Origin: Staphylococcus hsinchuensis
Lineage (GTDB): Bacteria > Bacillota > Bacilli > Staphylococcales > Staphylococcaceae
Length of the DNA: 64,000 bases
Direction: 5' to 3'
Assembly: GCF_038789205.1 (NCBI RefSeq)
Contig: NZ_CP128355.1
Coordinates: 2,132,955-2,196,954 of the forward strand
Under the pieces are notes generated by a model, which saw only the letters and a program-made list of their open reading frames with translations, was not told the DNA's origin and did no database searches. The translations under genes and the position numbers were made by a program. Below are positions 12,112-21,101 of this stretch, piece after piece (the first letter of the stretch is position 1; every line of letters begins with the position of its first letter).

Positions 12112-12663
12112 ATGAAGAAAAGTGCACTGATTATCGTCGACTATTCCAATGATTTCGTCGCAGATAACGGCAAATTAACTTGTGGTGAACCAGGTCAAAA
12201 AATTGAAAGTTATATTGTTGAACGTATAGAAGCATACAATAAAGAAAAAAACGATATCTTCTTTATGATGGATTTGCATTACGAAGAAAACCAGTTCCAC
12301 CCAGAAAGTAAGTTATTCCCACCTCACAATATTATTGGCACATTAGGTAGAGAACTTTACGGTAAAGTAAACGATATTTATCAAAACATTCTATTTAATG
12401 ATTACGTACATTATCTTGATAAGACACGCTACGATTCTTTCCATGGCACACCATTAGATATCATGTTACGCGAACGTGGTATTACTCACTTAGAAATTGT
12501 AGGTGTATGTACTGACATTTGTATATTACACACTGCAGTAACTGCTTATAATTTAGGCTACCATTTAACGATTCCAGTTAAAGGCGTTGCAAGTTTCAAT
12601 CCGGTTGGGCATGATTGGGCACTTGATCATTTTAAAAATTCTTTAGGTGCCGAAGTAGAATAA
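12112..12663 (+). CDS. Isochorismatase-family cysteine hydrolase, probable nicotinamidase
   Basis: The 183-residue protein has the alpha/beta cysteine-hydrolase layout. The catalytic aspartate lies in ALIIVDYSNDF (residues 5-15), the lysine in LDKTRYDSF near 104, and the nucleophilic cysteine in EIVGVCTDICILHTA near 135-145. The MMDLHYEENQFHPES segment near 60-75 fits the metal-binding region of PncA-type nicotinamidases. Deamidation of nicotinamide to nicotinate would feed the nearby PncB and NadE (5 kb away). The assignment within the isochorismatase superfamily is an inference; other amide substrates are possible. Confidence 0.85.
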   Translation: MKKSALIIVDYSNDFVADNGKLTCGEPGQKIESYIVERIEAYNKEKNDIFFMMDLHYEENQFHPESKLFPPHNIIGTLGRELYGKVNDIYQNILFNDYVHYLDKTRYDSFHGTPLDIMLRERGITHLEIVGVCTDICILHTAVTAYNLGYHLTIPVKGVASFNPVGHDWALDHFKNSLGAEVE

Positions 12664-12718
12664 AGACACTTGAACATGCTAAAATGTAATTAAAAATATT
12701 GGTTAGGAGAATGATTAC

Positions 12719-13645
12719 ATGGCTAAAACATATATTTTCGGACATAAAAATCCTGATACAGATGCAATTTCATCTGCGATTATTATGGCTGATTTTGAAA
12801 AGCAAACAGGTAACACTGAAGCAACACCTTATCGATTAGGAGAAGTAGGTGCTGAAACTCAGTTTGCGTTAGATTATTTTAAAATCGATGCACCTGAATT
12901 GCTATCAGATAATTTAAGCGATCAAAAAGTTATCTTAGTTGACCATAACGAATTCCAACAAAGTGCAGATTCTATTGCAGATGCTGAAATTCAACATGTC
13001 GTTGACCATCATAGAATTGCTAACTTTGAAACAGCTGCACCTCTTTATTACCGTGCAGAACCAGTTGGTTGTACAGCTACAATTTTATATAAAATGTACA
13101 AAGAACGTGGTTTTGAAATTTCTCCTGAAATCGCTGGATTAATGATTTCTGCAATTATTTCAGATACTTTATTATTCAAATCACCAACTTGTACAGATGA
13201 AGATGTGGAAGCCGCAGAAGCTTTAAAATCAATTGCCAAAGTGGATTTAGAACAATACGGTTTAGATTTCTTAAAAGCAGGCGCATCTACAACTGATAAA
13301 TCCGCTTCAGAATTAATTACAATGGATGCGAAATCATTCAACATGGGCGACAACACTACACGCATCGCACAAGTTAACGCAGTTGACATCGATGAAGTAT
13401 TCGAACGTAAAGAAGAACTTGAAAAAGAAATGTTAACTGCAAGTGCAGAAGAAAAATACGACTTATTTGTACTCGTTGTTACTGACATTTTAAACAGTAA
13501 CTCTAAGATCTTAGCAGTTGGATCAGAAAAAGATAAAGTCGGTCAAGCATTTGATGTGGAACTTGATAACGGCACTGCTTTCTTACCAGGCGTAGTATCA
13601 AGAAAGAAACAAGTCGTACCACAAATTACAGATGCTTTAAGTTAA
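12719..13645 (+). CDS. ppaC: Manganese-dependent inorganic pyrophosphatase (family II)
   Basis: This 308-residue DHH-family phosphoesterase hydrolyses pyrophosphate. The metal-ligand motifs are visible in order: FGHKNPDTDAISSA near residue 7, LVDHNE near 75, and VVDHHRI near 97. The C-terminal DHHA2 domain ends with GVVSRKKQVVPQ, containing the SRKKQ substrate-binding motif. The length equals that of family II enzymes without CBS domains, so it is not the nucleotide-regulated form. The ribosome-binding site is AGGAGA, and the gene is followed by an inverted-repeat element that can act as terminator. Confidence 0.97.
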   Translation: MAKTYIFGHKNPDTDAISSAIIMADFEKQTGNTEATPYRLGEVGAETQFALDYFKIDAPELLSDNLSDQKVILVDHNEFQQSADSIADAEIQHVVDHHRIANFETAAPLYYRAEPVGCTATILYKMYKERGFEISPEIAGLMISAIISDTLLFKSPTCTDEDVEAAEALKSIAKVDLEQYGLDFLKAGASTTDKSASELITMDAKSFNMGDNTTRIAQVNAVDIDEVFERKEELEKEMLTASAEEKYDLFVLVVTDILNSNSKILAVGSEKDKVGQAFDVELDNGTAFLPGVVSRKKQVVPQITDALS

Positions 13646-13678
13646 TTATTCACTACATCTCTAGCAAACGTATAGTCA

Positions 13679-13756
13679 CGACTAACTAGTCACCCTTGCC
13701 GGGGTGGGATATTGAAATCTTGCGAATACTTTAGATTTCTGTCCCACTCCATTTTT
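13679..13756 (+). repeat. Dispersed intergenic inverted-repeat element, copy A (also terminator-like)
   Basis: The segment starts with GACTAACTAGTCACCCTTGC, then CGGGGTGGGA, and ends with AGATTTCTGTCCCACTCC. The GGGGTGGGA and GAAATCT arms pair with TCCCACTCC and AGATTTC to give a long interrupted hairpin followed by ATTTTTATC. The same core occurs inverted at 17147-17214, and a shortened palindromic version at 16547-16595. It lies just after ppaC and can serve as its terminator. Confidence 0.85.
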
Positions 13757-13800
13757 ATCAATTTGACAACATTTATGTATGTCAGACTAGGAGGATATCA

Positions 13801-15180
13801 TTGGACGATTTAAAACAAAGGTTTGATCAATGTAAACAATTTTTCAATACACATGAAACTAAAAATGTTAAATTCAGAAAAAAACAATTAAAGCAATTAA
13901 GTAAAAGTATTCGTAATCACGAGGACGATTTATTAACTGCCTTTCAAAAAGACTTAGGCAAAAATAAAGTTGAAGCGTATGCAGCAGAAATAGGTTTTAC
14001 TTTAAGAAATATCAAAGCAGCGAGGAAAGAACTTAAAAATTGGACTAAAGTGAAACAAGTTAATACTCCGATATTTATGTTCCCTACGAAAAGTTACATT
14101 ATGAAAGAGCCTTATGGAACTGTATTGATTATCGGTCCATATAATTATCCTTTCCAGTTATTGTTCGAACCATTAATCGGTGCAATAGCTGCAGGTAATA
14201 CAGTGATACTTAAACCTTCTGAATATACACCTAATGTTTCAGAAGTGATACAACAAATCATTGAAGATGCATGTCCACCAGAATATATTACTGTTTGTCA
14301 GGGTGATGCGAATACAACGCAATCATTAATTCACATGCCTTTCGATTACATCTTCTTTACAGGTAGTAAACAAGTCGGTAAGATTGTCTATCAAGCTGCT
14401 AGCCAAAATTTAGTGCCTGTCACACTTGAACTTGGCGGTAAATCACCTGTTATTGTGGATGATACAGCGAATATTAAAGTTGCTAGTGAACGTATTAGTT
14501 TCGGTAAATTTGCAAACGCGGGTCAGACATGTGTAGCTCCAGATTACGTTCTTGTTCAACGAAAAGTAAAAGATCAATTGGTCGAAGGCATGAAACAAAC
14601 GTTGAAAGAATTTTATGGTAAATCAGTGAAAGATAGTCCAGATTTCGGACGAATTGTTAATCAAAGACACTTTGATAGATTGAAACACTTATTACAATTA
14701 CATGAATCAGATATCATTCTTGGTGGAGAAACGGATGAAGATGAATTGTATGTCGCTCCAACTTTACTTGATGGAATTACGTTCGACTCTAAAATTATGG
14801 AAGACGAAATATTCGGTCCAGTATTTCCAATCATTACGTATGATGAATTCGATGAAGCTGTTGAATCCATCCGTAAACTTCCTAAACCATTAGCACTGTA
14901 TCTCTTTAGTGAAGATGAAAATGCAACAGAACGCGTGTTAAATGAAATTTCATTCGGTGGTGGTGCCATCAATGACACAATGATGCATTTAGCTAATTCA
15001 AACTTACCATTTGGCGGTGTCGGTGGCTCTGGCATTGGACATTATCACGGAAAATATAGTTTCAATACATTTAGCCATGATAAATCATATATTTTTAAAA
15101 CAACTCGTCTAGAATCAAGCTTATTGTTCCCTCCTTATAAAGGGAAATTCAAATATATCAAGAAATTCTATAATAATTGA
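13801..15180 (+). CDS. Aldehyde dehydrogenase family protein
   Basis: This 459-residue NAD(P)+-dependent aldehyde dehydrogenase has the class-3-like short form. It shows the cofactor segment YGTVLIIGPYNYPFQL, FFTGSKQVGKIV, the general-base motif LELGGKSPVIV near residue 215, and the catalytic cysteine in NAGQTCVAPDYVL near 249. The C-terminal LPFGGVGGSGIGHYHGK is the usual closing block. Translation starts at TTG, six nt after AGGAGG; no ATG offers a better start. Class-3 members commonly oxidise medium/long-chain or aromatic aldehydes, but the substrate here is unknown. Confidence 0.93.
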   Translation: MDDLKQRFDQCKQFFNTHETKNVKFRKKQLKQLSKSIRNHEDDLLTAFQKDLGKNKVEAYAAEIGFTLRNIKAARKELKNWTKVKQVNTPIFMFPTKSYIMKEPYGTVLIIGPYNYPFQLLFEPLIGAIAAGNTVILKPSEYTPNVSEVIQQIIEDACPPEYITVCQGDANTTQSLIHMPFDYIFFTGSKQVGKIVYQAASQNLVPVTLELGGKSPVIVDDTANIKVASERISFGKFANAGQTCVAPDYVLVQRKVKDQLVEGMKQTLKEFYGKSVKDSPDFGRIVNQRHFDRLKHLLQLHESDIILGGETDEDELYVAPTLLDGITFDSKIMEDEIFGPVFPIITYDEFDEAVESIRKLPKPLALYLFSEDENATERVLNEISFGGGAINDTMMHLANSNLPFGGVGGSGIGHYHGKYSFNTFSHDKSYIFKTTRLESSLLFPPYKGKFKYIKKFYNN

Positions 15181-15212
15181 AAGCATCGACGTTTATATAC
15201 GCGTTAAACTAA

Positions 15213-15248
15213 AAAACGCCAAGCGCATAAGTGCATGGCGTTTTTTAT
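15213..15248. terminator. Bidirectional terminator between aldehyde dehydrogenase and lactonase genes
   Basis: Arms AACGCC and GGCGTT with an inner GCGC/GTGC pairing form a stem, preceded by A6 and followed by T6, so both converging genes can end here. Confidence 0.9.
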
Positions 15249-15252
15249 ATTA

Positions 15253-16290
15253 TTATTTTAAAAATTGCACACAAACACCTTCCGCTGCAGTTTGGTGATC
15301 ATCTACCTTTTCAAGCAATCCTGTAACGCTGTCACGTTTAAACACAGTTATAATAGAATCACCTTCTTGGTGTGCACATACAAGATAATCGTTAGAAGGC
15401 GTAATATTGAAATCACGTGGAAAGACACCGCCGCTTGAAACAATATCAACCGCAGAAATTGAAGCTCCTGTTTCACTCACTTTAAATATCGCTAAACTAT
15501 CATGACCGCGGTTACTTACATAAACATATTTTTGATCTTGGGATAGTCTAACACCTGCTAATTTCGTTTCATCATTAAAGTTTTCAGGGATTGTAGAATG
15601 ACGTTCTAACTCTTTAATCTTACCGTCATTATATTCAACAACGCTAATCATATTTGATAACTCATGTACAACATATCCAAACTTGCCGTTACCATGAAAT
15701 GTAATATGTCGTGGCCCGTCTCCCTGTTCAAAGTCATAAACTTCATATTCTGTTAAACCTTCATCACCAAATTTATAAGTCACAGCTTTATCTGTACCTA
15801 GATCCATAGCAATCACATATCTTTCATCTGGCGTCACATCTAAATAATGGACATGTGCTTGATCTTGGCGTTCCTTTGGTCCTATAGTATAGTCATGTGC
15901 TATTTCTTGTATTAAGTGTTCAACTTCTCCAGTTTCTGGATTTGCTTTATAAATTCTAGCCAATCCTGCCCCGTAAATCGCTTCAAAGACATATTTGCCA
16001 TCTGGTGACACACTGATATAACATCCTGTCCCCTTTGTGGAAGCTAAACATTTATTAATTAAAGTTAACTGCCCATCTTGTTGAATTTCAAAGCTTGCTA
16101 TTCCACAGTCGTCACCTTCACGGGTAATCGCATATAAATATGATTGATGTTGCGTTACATATGTTGAAGCTTCAAGTTCATAGCCTGTTTCAACTTCTGT
16201 TATTTTCCCTGAATTTTCATCAAGTTGAAAACGATACACCCCTTTACCGTCTTTCTTTGTATACGAGCCGATATATCCGATTGTCGTCAT
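15253..16290 (-). CDS. Lactonase-family beta-propeller (6-phosphogluconolactonase-like)
   Basis: The 345-residue protein belongs to the seven-bladed propeller lactonase family (Pgl/YbhE type). Repeated blades of 45-50 residues are visible ([98 protein letters not shown]). The [14 protein letters not shown] block near 285-298 is diagnostic. It is likely to hydrolyse 6-phosphogluconolactone in the oxidative pentose-phosphate pathway, although family members vary in substrate. It is cytoplasmic, and is preceded by GGAGGAG. Confidence 0.9.
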   Translation of the reverse strand: MTTIGYIGSYTKKDGKGVYRFQLDENSGKITEVETGYELEASTYVTQHQSYLYAITREGDDCGIASFEIQQDGQLTLINKCLASTKGTGCYISVSPDGKYVFEAIYGAGLARIYKANPETGEVEHLIQEIAHDYTIGPKERQDQAHVHYLDVTPDERYVIAMDLGTDKAVTYKFGDEGLTEYEVYDFEQGDGPRHITFHGNGKFGYVVHELSNMISVVEYNDGKIKELERHSTIPENFNDETKLAGVRLSQDQKYVYVSNRGHDSLAIFKVSETGASISAVDIVSSGGVFPRDFNITPSNDYLVCAHQEGDSIITVFKRDSVTGLLEKVDDHQTAAEGVCVQFLK

Positions 16291-16546
16291 ACTAACTCCT
16301 CCAATATAATAGAATGATTTTATTCATACTCACCCATTACTTTAGTAATAAGTGTGAAGTCTCTTTGAGTTATTTAACTATCCTTACTTATATTATCTAT
16401 GTTTTTATCGATTTGTAAAATTAATACTTTCCAAGCATGCATAAATGAAATACATAGTACTTGATGCTTTCATATTCCCGAATTTCGTCTATTTAATTTA
16501 AGTATCACTTATTTACTTTGAGTATATCTTGTTTCATTTTAGTGGT

Positions 16547-16595
16547 CGTGGGACAGAAATCAAATTTCTAACAGAGATTTGATTTCTGTCCCACG
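16547..16595. repeat. Dispersed intergenic inverted-repeat element, copy B (palindromic)
   Basis: The arms CGTGGGACAGAAATCAAAT and its near-perfect complement flank TTCTAACAGAG. The GGGACAGAAATC core is shared with copies A and C. The 399-bp gap 16291-16689 that contains it is otherwise AT-rich, with no gene I can support. Confidence 0.85.
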
Positions 16596-16689
16596 AATTG
16601 ACAAAGGTGCTGAGAAAACTATTTTTGTTTCCGCCTTTACCACTTGATAAAATCGAACAAATGTTCTATTATTGATTTGAGGTGATTAG

Positions 16690-17115
16690 ATGATTATAAA
16701 CCCAGATGCTCCTGATCCGTATAAATACGAGACTGATTACAGAAAGGTTCCAAGACAATATTTAAATCCACGTATTCCTCATGGTCGTGGCAAAATTAAA
16801 TGGCAACCGTTCGCTACTTTACCCGAACAATTTGAAACAATTAAACAATATATGCACGATCAAAATAAAGTCGAACGTCCATTATTATCAGACGATCAAT
16901 TAAATGAGCTCAATTGTCAGCTTCATCAAGCGTTACATCACAATCGTCCAGTTCAAGTTGAATTTTTCAACGACGGTTGGATAGAAACAATCACCTTAGA
17001 AATCTCACGCATCGACACCTTACAATTATTCATTGAAGGTCATACACAAACTAATCCTCAAACGGTCAAGTTATCATTATTAGATATTACACGTATTGCT
17101 CAAATCGAGCATTAA
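16690..17115 (+). CDS. YolD-like family protein
   Basis: The 141-residue protein matches the YolD-like family. The N-terminal half has the conserved RGKIKWQPFATLPEQFE segment (residues 36-52). The C-terminal half forms the small beta-strand domain (VQVEFFNDGWIETITLEISRI, then TVKLSLLDITRIAQIE) that resembles SH3/WYL-like folds. Bacillus YolD lies next to the Y-family polymerase gene uvrX/yqjW; no polymerase is adjacent here, so a link to repair is not shown. A TTGAGGTGAT site precedes the ATG. Confidence 0.85.
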   Translation: MIINPDAPDPYKYETDYRKVPRQYLNPRIPHGRGKIKWQPFATLPEQFETIKQYMHDQNKVERPLLSDDQLNELNCQLHQALHHNRPVQVEFFNDGWIETITLEISRIDTLQLFIEGHTQTNPQTVKLSLLDITRIAQIEH

Positions 17116-17146
17116 CTTACATCGCCCTTATTCCAAACATAAAAAT

Positions 17147-17214
17147 GGGAGCGGGACAGAAATCGAATTTTCTAATAGAGATTTCGTAGTCCCACCCCGG
17201 CAAGGATGACTAGG
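17147..17214 (-). repeat. Dispersed intergenic inverted-repeat element, copy C (opposite orientation to A)
   Basis: On the minus strand this reads CCTAGTCATCCTTGC, then CGGGGTGGGA, then GATTTCTGTCCCGCTCCC, closely matching copy A. It follows the YolD-like gene and may serve as its terminator. Confidence 0.85.
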
Positions 17215-17266
17215 ATTAAAAAAAGCTTGTTCTAAGCGCATTTTCAATTCAGACATCTATTGCCAA

Positions 17267-17309
17267 GTTGATAAAGAGTCTGAGACACCTATTTTTGTCT
17301 CAGACTCAT
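17267..17309. other. Hairpin-forming sequence downstream of the YolD-like gene
   Basis: The arms GAGTCTGAGACA and TGTCTCAGACTC are perfect complements around a short T-rich loop. There is no strong T-run on either side, so it could be a processing or pausing structure rather than a clean terminator. The rest of 17116-17520 holds repeat copy C and the terminator at 17411. Confidence 0.65.
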
Positions 17310-17410
17310 CGTGTTATCATCCTATTTCCTCATTTCACCATCTAATGATGCCATGACTATTGCTATCAAACAATTTACATCTTCTTGTATGTTGTTTATT
17401 TGTGAAACAT

Positions 17411-17464
17411 AAAAAAGGACAGAAACCACCAACTTTTTTGAGTTGCTGTTGTTCTGCCCTTTTC
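17411..17464 (-). terminator. Terminator of the 56-aa membrane protein gene
   Basis: On the minus strand, AAAAGGGCAGAACAACAGCAACT pairs imperfectly with AGTTGGTGGTTTCTGTCCTTTT, and the transcript runs on into a six-T tract. Confidence 0.75.
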
Positions 17465-17520
17465 ATATAGAAATTCTTTGACTATAGCTTATACAACGTA
17501 TCATTACGCTATAATCTTTT

Positions 17521-17691
17521 TTAGTTGTTTGCCTCAATATCTGAAACAATTTCTTTAGTTTTGTTTTCAATATCTTCAAAGTCTTTTTTAAAGATATAAG
17601 CGAATGCTACTACACCGATTCCCGCTAATAGAGATAAAGTAAGGATTGTACCCATTACAAATTTAAATAAACCTTTAATAAAATTCCACAT
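17521..17691 (-). CDS. Small single-span membrane protein, 56 aa, unknown function
   Basis: This short gene encodes 56 residues. They start MWNFIKGLFKFVMG, continue through one hydrophobic segment (about residues 12-34, TILTLSLLAGIGVVAFAYI), and end in a charged tail rich in K, D and E (FKKDFEDIENKTKEI). A GAGGTG ribosome-binding site lies 7 nt before the ATG, and a terminator follows the stop, so it is a complete transcription unit. I do not recognise the family. The short amphipathic N terminus and charged tail suggest a small membrane-associated protein such as a stress or chaperone peptide, but nothing proves that. Confidence 0.8.
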   Translation of the reverse strand: MWNFIKGLFKFVMGTILTLSLLAGIGVVAFAYIFKKDFEDIENKTKEIVSDIEANN

Positions 17692-17970
17692 TCTGTTTCA
17701 CCTCAATAAATTATTAACACATCTATATTAAATAATAGCATATTTGCAAGCATCAATAAATATATACCCACTGTGCAACTGTGCATTTAACATAAAATAG
17801 ATGAAGTCACATCTACTTATAATATATTTACTAATACTTTAATATGTAGTGATTATAATCGATGTTATCAGAAAGTCTTGCCCTAATTCAAATATCTAAG
17901 ATAAATAACTGATATTTACCTTTAAATTGCAAAATATAATCAACAAAGAAATTATTTTATACTACAAAAA

Positions 17971-18014
17971 AGCTGGGATAATTTCTACCTATATACAACA
18001 TAGAAATCACCCCA
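17971..18014. other. Imperfect 17-bp hairpin in a 611-bp gene-free region
   Basis: AGCTGGGATAATTTCTA pairs, with about three mismatches, to TAGAAATCACCCCAACT around a 12-nt loop. It is the only clear structure in 17692-18302, which is otherwise AT-rich and has no coding frame I can support. It could be the 3' hairpin of a small RNA or a relic repeat. Confidence 0.5.
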
Positions 18015-18302
18015 ACTATCCCTTATACATCGTAATATGAAAGTTGATGTTATACTTATTCAACATTTTTGTTCGATCCTTAATGTAAGTCAAGTACTAT
18101 ACGCTGAGCTTTAATTACCCCACCATACTGAAATTGCATCTCTAACTGAATTAAACATTAAATTCGCCCCTCTAACCAAATTTATTCGTCATTCCCTGTT
18201 GTTACATTTATACTAACCAATAATGATGTATAATACAATTAAGCTAGAGTTACAATGATATAACAAAATTGTAAGATGAATTAAATGAGGAGTTTTTAAA
18301 TA

Positions 18303-19346
18303 ATGCAACAAGTTAAATCAGATATTTTAACACATCGTGGGTCTCATTTTGATTTAGGTGTGCAAACGGGTCAATGGCTCAAACAAACAGCTTTATTAAA
18401 AAATAGAGAAAAAGAATGGCGCAAACGCATGCCACGTTTTGACATTCACATTAAAGAAACATACGATATTTTCCAAATGTATGCACCCCAAATATGGGAA
18501 GAAATAAAAGGAATGCAAGAAGTTCTTCAACTACCAACTAGCCAAATGATACTCAATTTCGGACATTACCGCTTCACAAAACTAAAAAATAGTGGGTGTA
18601 CAATATTTTTAGGCAATGACTATATGGTTCGTAATTATGATTATCATCCTGCTACATATGATGGACGCTTTTTATTATTTCAACCAAATGATGGAGGATA
18701 TGCTCAAATAGGCCCTACATCTCGTGTCACAGGAAGAATGGATGGCATGAATGAACATGGCTTAACGATGGGCTATAACTTTATGCATCGTAAGAAACCT
18801 GGAGACGGCTTTGTATGTTATATGATTGGGCGATTGATATTACAGAACTGTAAAAATGTCTCTGAAGCTATCCAATTACTTAAAGAAATACCACACAGAA
18901 GCTCATTTAGTTATATCGTAATGGATGCAAATTTGAATCATGCTATTGTTGAAGTCACACCACGTAATATTGACGTAAGATATGACCGTACATGTACAAA
19001 CCACTTTGAATTATTAACACACGAAAATCGCAATTACACTAAAGAATCAACAGAAAGATTATCGAGACTTATCCAACAAACTCCGAATTCATCTATGGAT
19101 AAAATGGAAGCATTCGAATTGTTCAACAATCCAGAGTATGAAATATATAGTAAGTTATTCAAAAGTTGGTCAGGTACGATCCACACAAGTTTGTATGAGC
19201 CTAAAAAAAGAATTGTCTATTTCACATTAGGGGAAAATCAATCACCTTCTAAAATTGATTTTAGTAAATGGTTACAAGGTGAAACATTAGAAATTAAATC
19301 TTTTAAAGGTTCAATCGATACTAATTTAACTTTCGCTTCATACTAA
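18303..19346 (+). CDS. C45-family Ntn-hydrolase (acyltransferase/choloylglycine-hydrolase-like)
   Basis: The 347-residue protein has the features of the peptidase C45/linear amide C-N hydrolase group. A long helical N-terminal part (about residues 1-95) precedes NSGCTIFLGN, where Cys99 would become the N-terminal nucleophile after cleavage. Then follow MVRNYDYHP and GMNEHGLTMGYNFM, matching the N-D and GxNExGL motifs of the fold. The closing HTSLYEPKKRIVYFTLG is typical too. Related proteins act on penicillin-type or N-acyl amide bonds; the substrate here is unknown. It is a single gene with a GAGGAG site and its own terminator. Confidence 0.85.
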   Translation: MQQVKSDILTHRGSHFDLGVQTGQWLKQTALLKNREKEWRKRMPRFDIHIKETYDIFQMYAPQIWEEIKGMQEVLQLPTSQMILNFGHYRFTKLKNSGCTIFLGNDYMVRNYDYHPATYDGRFLLFQPNDGGYAQIGPTSRVTGRMDGMNEHGLTMGYNFMHRKKPGDGFVCYMIGRLILQNCKNVSEAIQLLKEIPHRSSFSYIVMDANLNHAIVEVTPRNIDVRYDRTCTNHFELLTHENRNYTKESTERLSRLIQQTPNSSMDKMEAFELFNNPEYEIYSKLFKSWSGTIHTSLYEPKKRIVYFTLGENQSPSKIDFSKWLQGETLEIKSFKGSIDTNLTFASY

Positions 19347-19382
19347 TAAGGCTCGACATTTACTCATGTACGCACTAAGTAA

Positions 19383-19428
19383 AAAAGCATCCCGAAGCTA
19401 CTTGTCTAACTTCGAGATGCTTCTTTAA
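19383..19428. terminator. Bidirectional terminator between C45 hydrolase and DUF4097 genes
   Basis: Arms AAGCATCCCGAAG and CTTCGAGATGCTT pair with one mismatch, with A6 on the left and TTCTTTA on the right. Confidence 0.85.
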
Positions 19429-19444
19429 TGATAAACGGGAACCA

Positions 19445-20299
19445 CTAATTTATTTGAATATTTCCTTTTTCTGTATACATTTCTAAAACATTATCACCTT
19501 TGCCTACTTTGTCATCATTAAAGCTGCTGTTGAAAACTTTTGATTTACCATCAGATGGGTTTAATTTGAGTAATACATTTTCAGGCTTTCTATTATATGA
19601 CATAATTATATCTCCATTTTCTGAAGATGCTTTAAAGTTTGAATTAATATCCATTTTATCTAAATGAATATCTTTATCTCGTGTCACTAATAAAACTGAT
19701 TTTTCAATGAGTGACTCTTCAGCGTTAATATGGGCGTTACTACTTTTAATATTAGCATTCGCAATTTTATCTTTCGTTAAAGTTACTGGTGAATTCTTAC
19801 CACGATAAAATAATTTATCCACGTTAGAACGATTTAATCCAACCTTAACGATTCCTTCATAAGCCATGTTTATTTTTGCTTTTTCGACATCAAGTTGATT
19901 CACTTCTACTCTATTTCTTTTACTTTTTAAATCAAATTGTTTTAATTTCTTGTCAGGCACTGTAACAACTAAGTGTTCTTTAATCTTTCTAAATGGGTTA
20001 AAGTTTAACCCATAATGGTCCTCACTATTTCTTTGTTCTTTAATATAGAGCGTCCCATTATGGTTTTGAACATTTAATTTCTTTTGCCCCTTATATGATA
20101 CTGAAAATTGCTTGCCACGTTTAACTTCGACGAAACTGTTTTGACTAGAGATATGAAGTCCATTAATTTTGTCATTTGGAAAAGATTTATGTGCAGTATT
20201 TAATTTATTATTTTGTCGTTCAAAGCCAAACCACATTACACTTGCGAGAACGAAACATACAACGAAAATAATTAAACCACTAATAAATAACTTCTTCAT
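19445..20299 (-). CDS. DUF4097-family membrane-anchored beta-strand protein
   Basis: The 284-residue protein has one N-terminal membrane anchor (about residues 5-28, FISGLIIFVVCFVLASVMW). An outward domain made of short repeating beta-strands follows (GLHISSQNSFVEVKRG, HLVVTVPDKKLKQFDLKS, VEVNQLDVEKAKINMAY, DIIMSYNRKP), the pattern of DUF4097 adhesin-like proteins. It overlaps the upstream HAAS-domain gene by 4 nt. HAAS/DUF4097 pairs are common in Firmicutes and are thought to sense or modify envelope stress, but no precise function is known. Confidence 0.85.
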   Translation of the reverse strand: MKKLFISGLIIFVVCFVLASVMWFGFERQNNKLNTAHKSFPNDKINGLHISSQNSFVEVKRGKQFSVSYKGQKKLNVQNHNGTLYIKEQRNSEDHYGLNFNPFRKIKEHLVVTVPDKKLKQFDLKSKRNRVEVNQLDVEKAKINMAYEGIVKVGLNRSNVDKLFYRGKNSPVTLTKDKIANANIKSSNAHINAEESLIEKSVLLVTRDKDIHLDKMDINSNFKASSENGDIIMSYNRKPENVLLKLNPSDGKSKVFNSSFNDDKVGKGDNVLEMYTEKGNIQIN

Positions 20300-20871
20300 C
20301 CGACTGCCCTTCCTCTAATTGTTTTAATGTTCCAACGAAGGTATTTTAATATCAGCCTATATACGAAATGTGCTAGATTAGCAATAAATACAAACAAGAC
20401 GATGCCTAGTCCTGTATAGGAAATTGCAAATAAATAGTTACTTAATGCAAAACTCAAATTATGTGACACCAACCCATTTATAACTAATAAAATTGGACTT
20501 AATATTAAAAACAAGGAGAATAATAACAGTATAAACATCCCGAAACCTAAAAAAATAGTAGATACCAAAATCAGTAAAACAGAAATGATACCCATGCCCA
20601 AAGAAGCCATAATTGCGCGGATAATTGTCTTTGCATTTGGTCGTGATTCAGCTGAAGCAATTGCACGTTTTGCTAAAATCTCTTTCCCTATCTGTTTGGG
20701 TGAATCCAACGCACCGATGATTTGATACTCATTTCTCCCTTTACTTTCCTCTTCAAAAAAGTAATCTTCATACTCAAACATTACTTTGTCTCTTTCTATT
20801 CTAGCGAGGCCATCTAACTCTTGCTCAAGTTCATTCAAAAACGTAATTTTATCCAAAATATCTACCGCCAT
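20296..20871 (-). CDS. DUF1700/HAAS-domain membrane protein
   Basis: The N-terminal ~70 residues (FLNELEQELDGLARIERDKV, then YEDYFFEEESKGRNEYQIIG, then LDSPKQIGKEILA) form the HAAS helical domain. Four hydrophobic segments follow, at about residues 82-105, 110-130, 140-160 and 165-180. Homologues tend to begin MxKxxFLNELE, so the TTG five codons in (at 20856) may be the true start, since GGCGGTAG lies just before it and nothing SD-like precedes the ATG. HAAS proteins usually have a PadR regulator gene next to them; none is visible in this window. Confidence 0.82.
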   Translation of the reverse strand: MAVDILDKITFLNELEQELDGLARIERDKVMFEYEDYFFEEESKGRNEYQIIGALDSPKQIGKEILAKRAIASAESRPNAKTIIRAIMASLGMGIISVLLILVSTIFLGFGMFILLLFSLFLILSPILLVINGLVSHNLSFALSNYLFAISYTGLGIVLFVFIANLAHFVYRLILKYLRWNIKTIRGRAVG

Positions 20872-21101
20872 TCTAGAGTAATAATCTTGTCATCATGTTC
20901 GCTCAGCTTTTAAGACATCTTAGAATGAAACAATTTCATATTGTTATGTTACATTACTTTTTAATATAGCATATGAATTAATCACTTTCACGTTAAAACT
21001 TGAAAACTGATTTATTCACGTACGATAACGTATAAAAATTTACTTTTTGATTTGAAGATTGTTATAATCATTTTTAATAAAATAAAAGGGGTGGAGATAC
21101 T

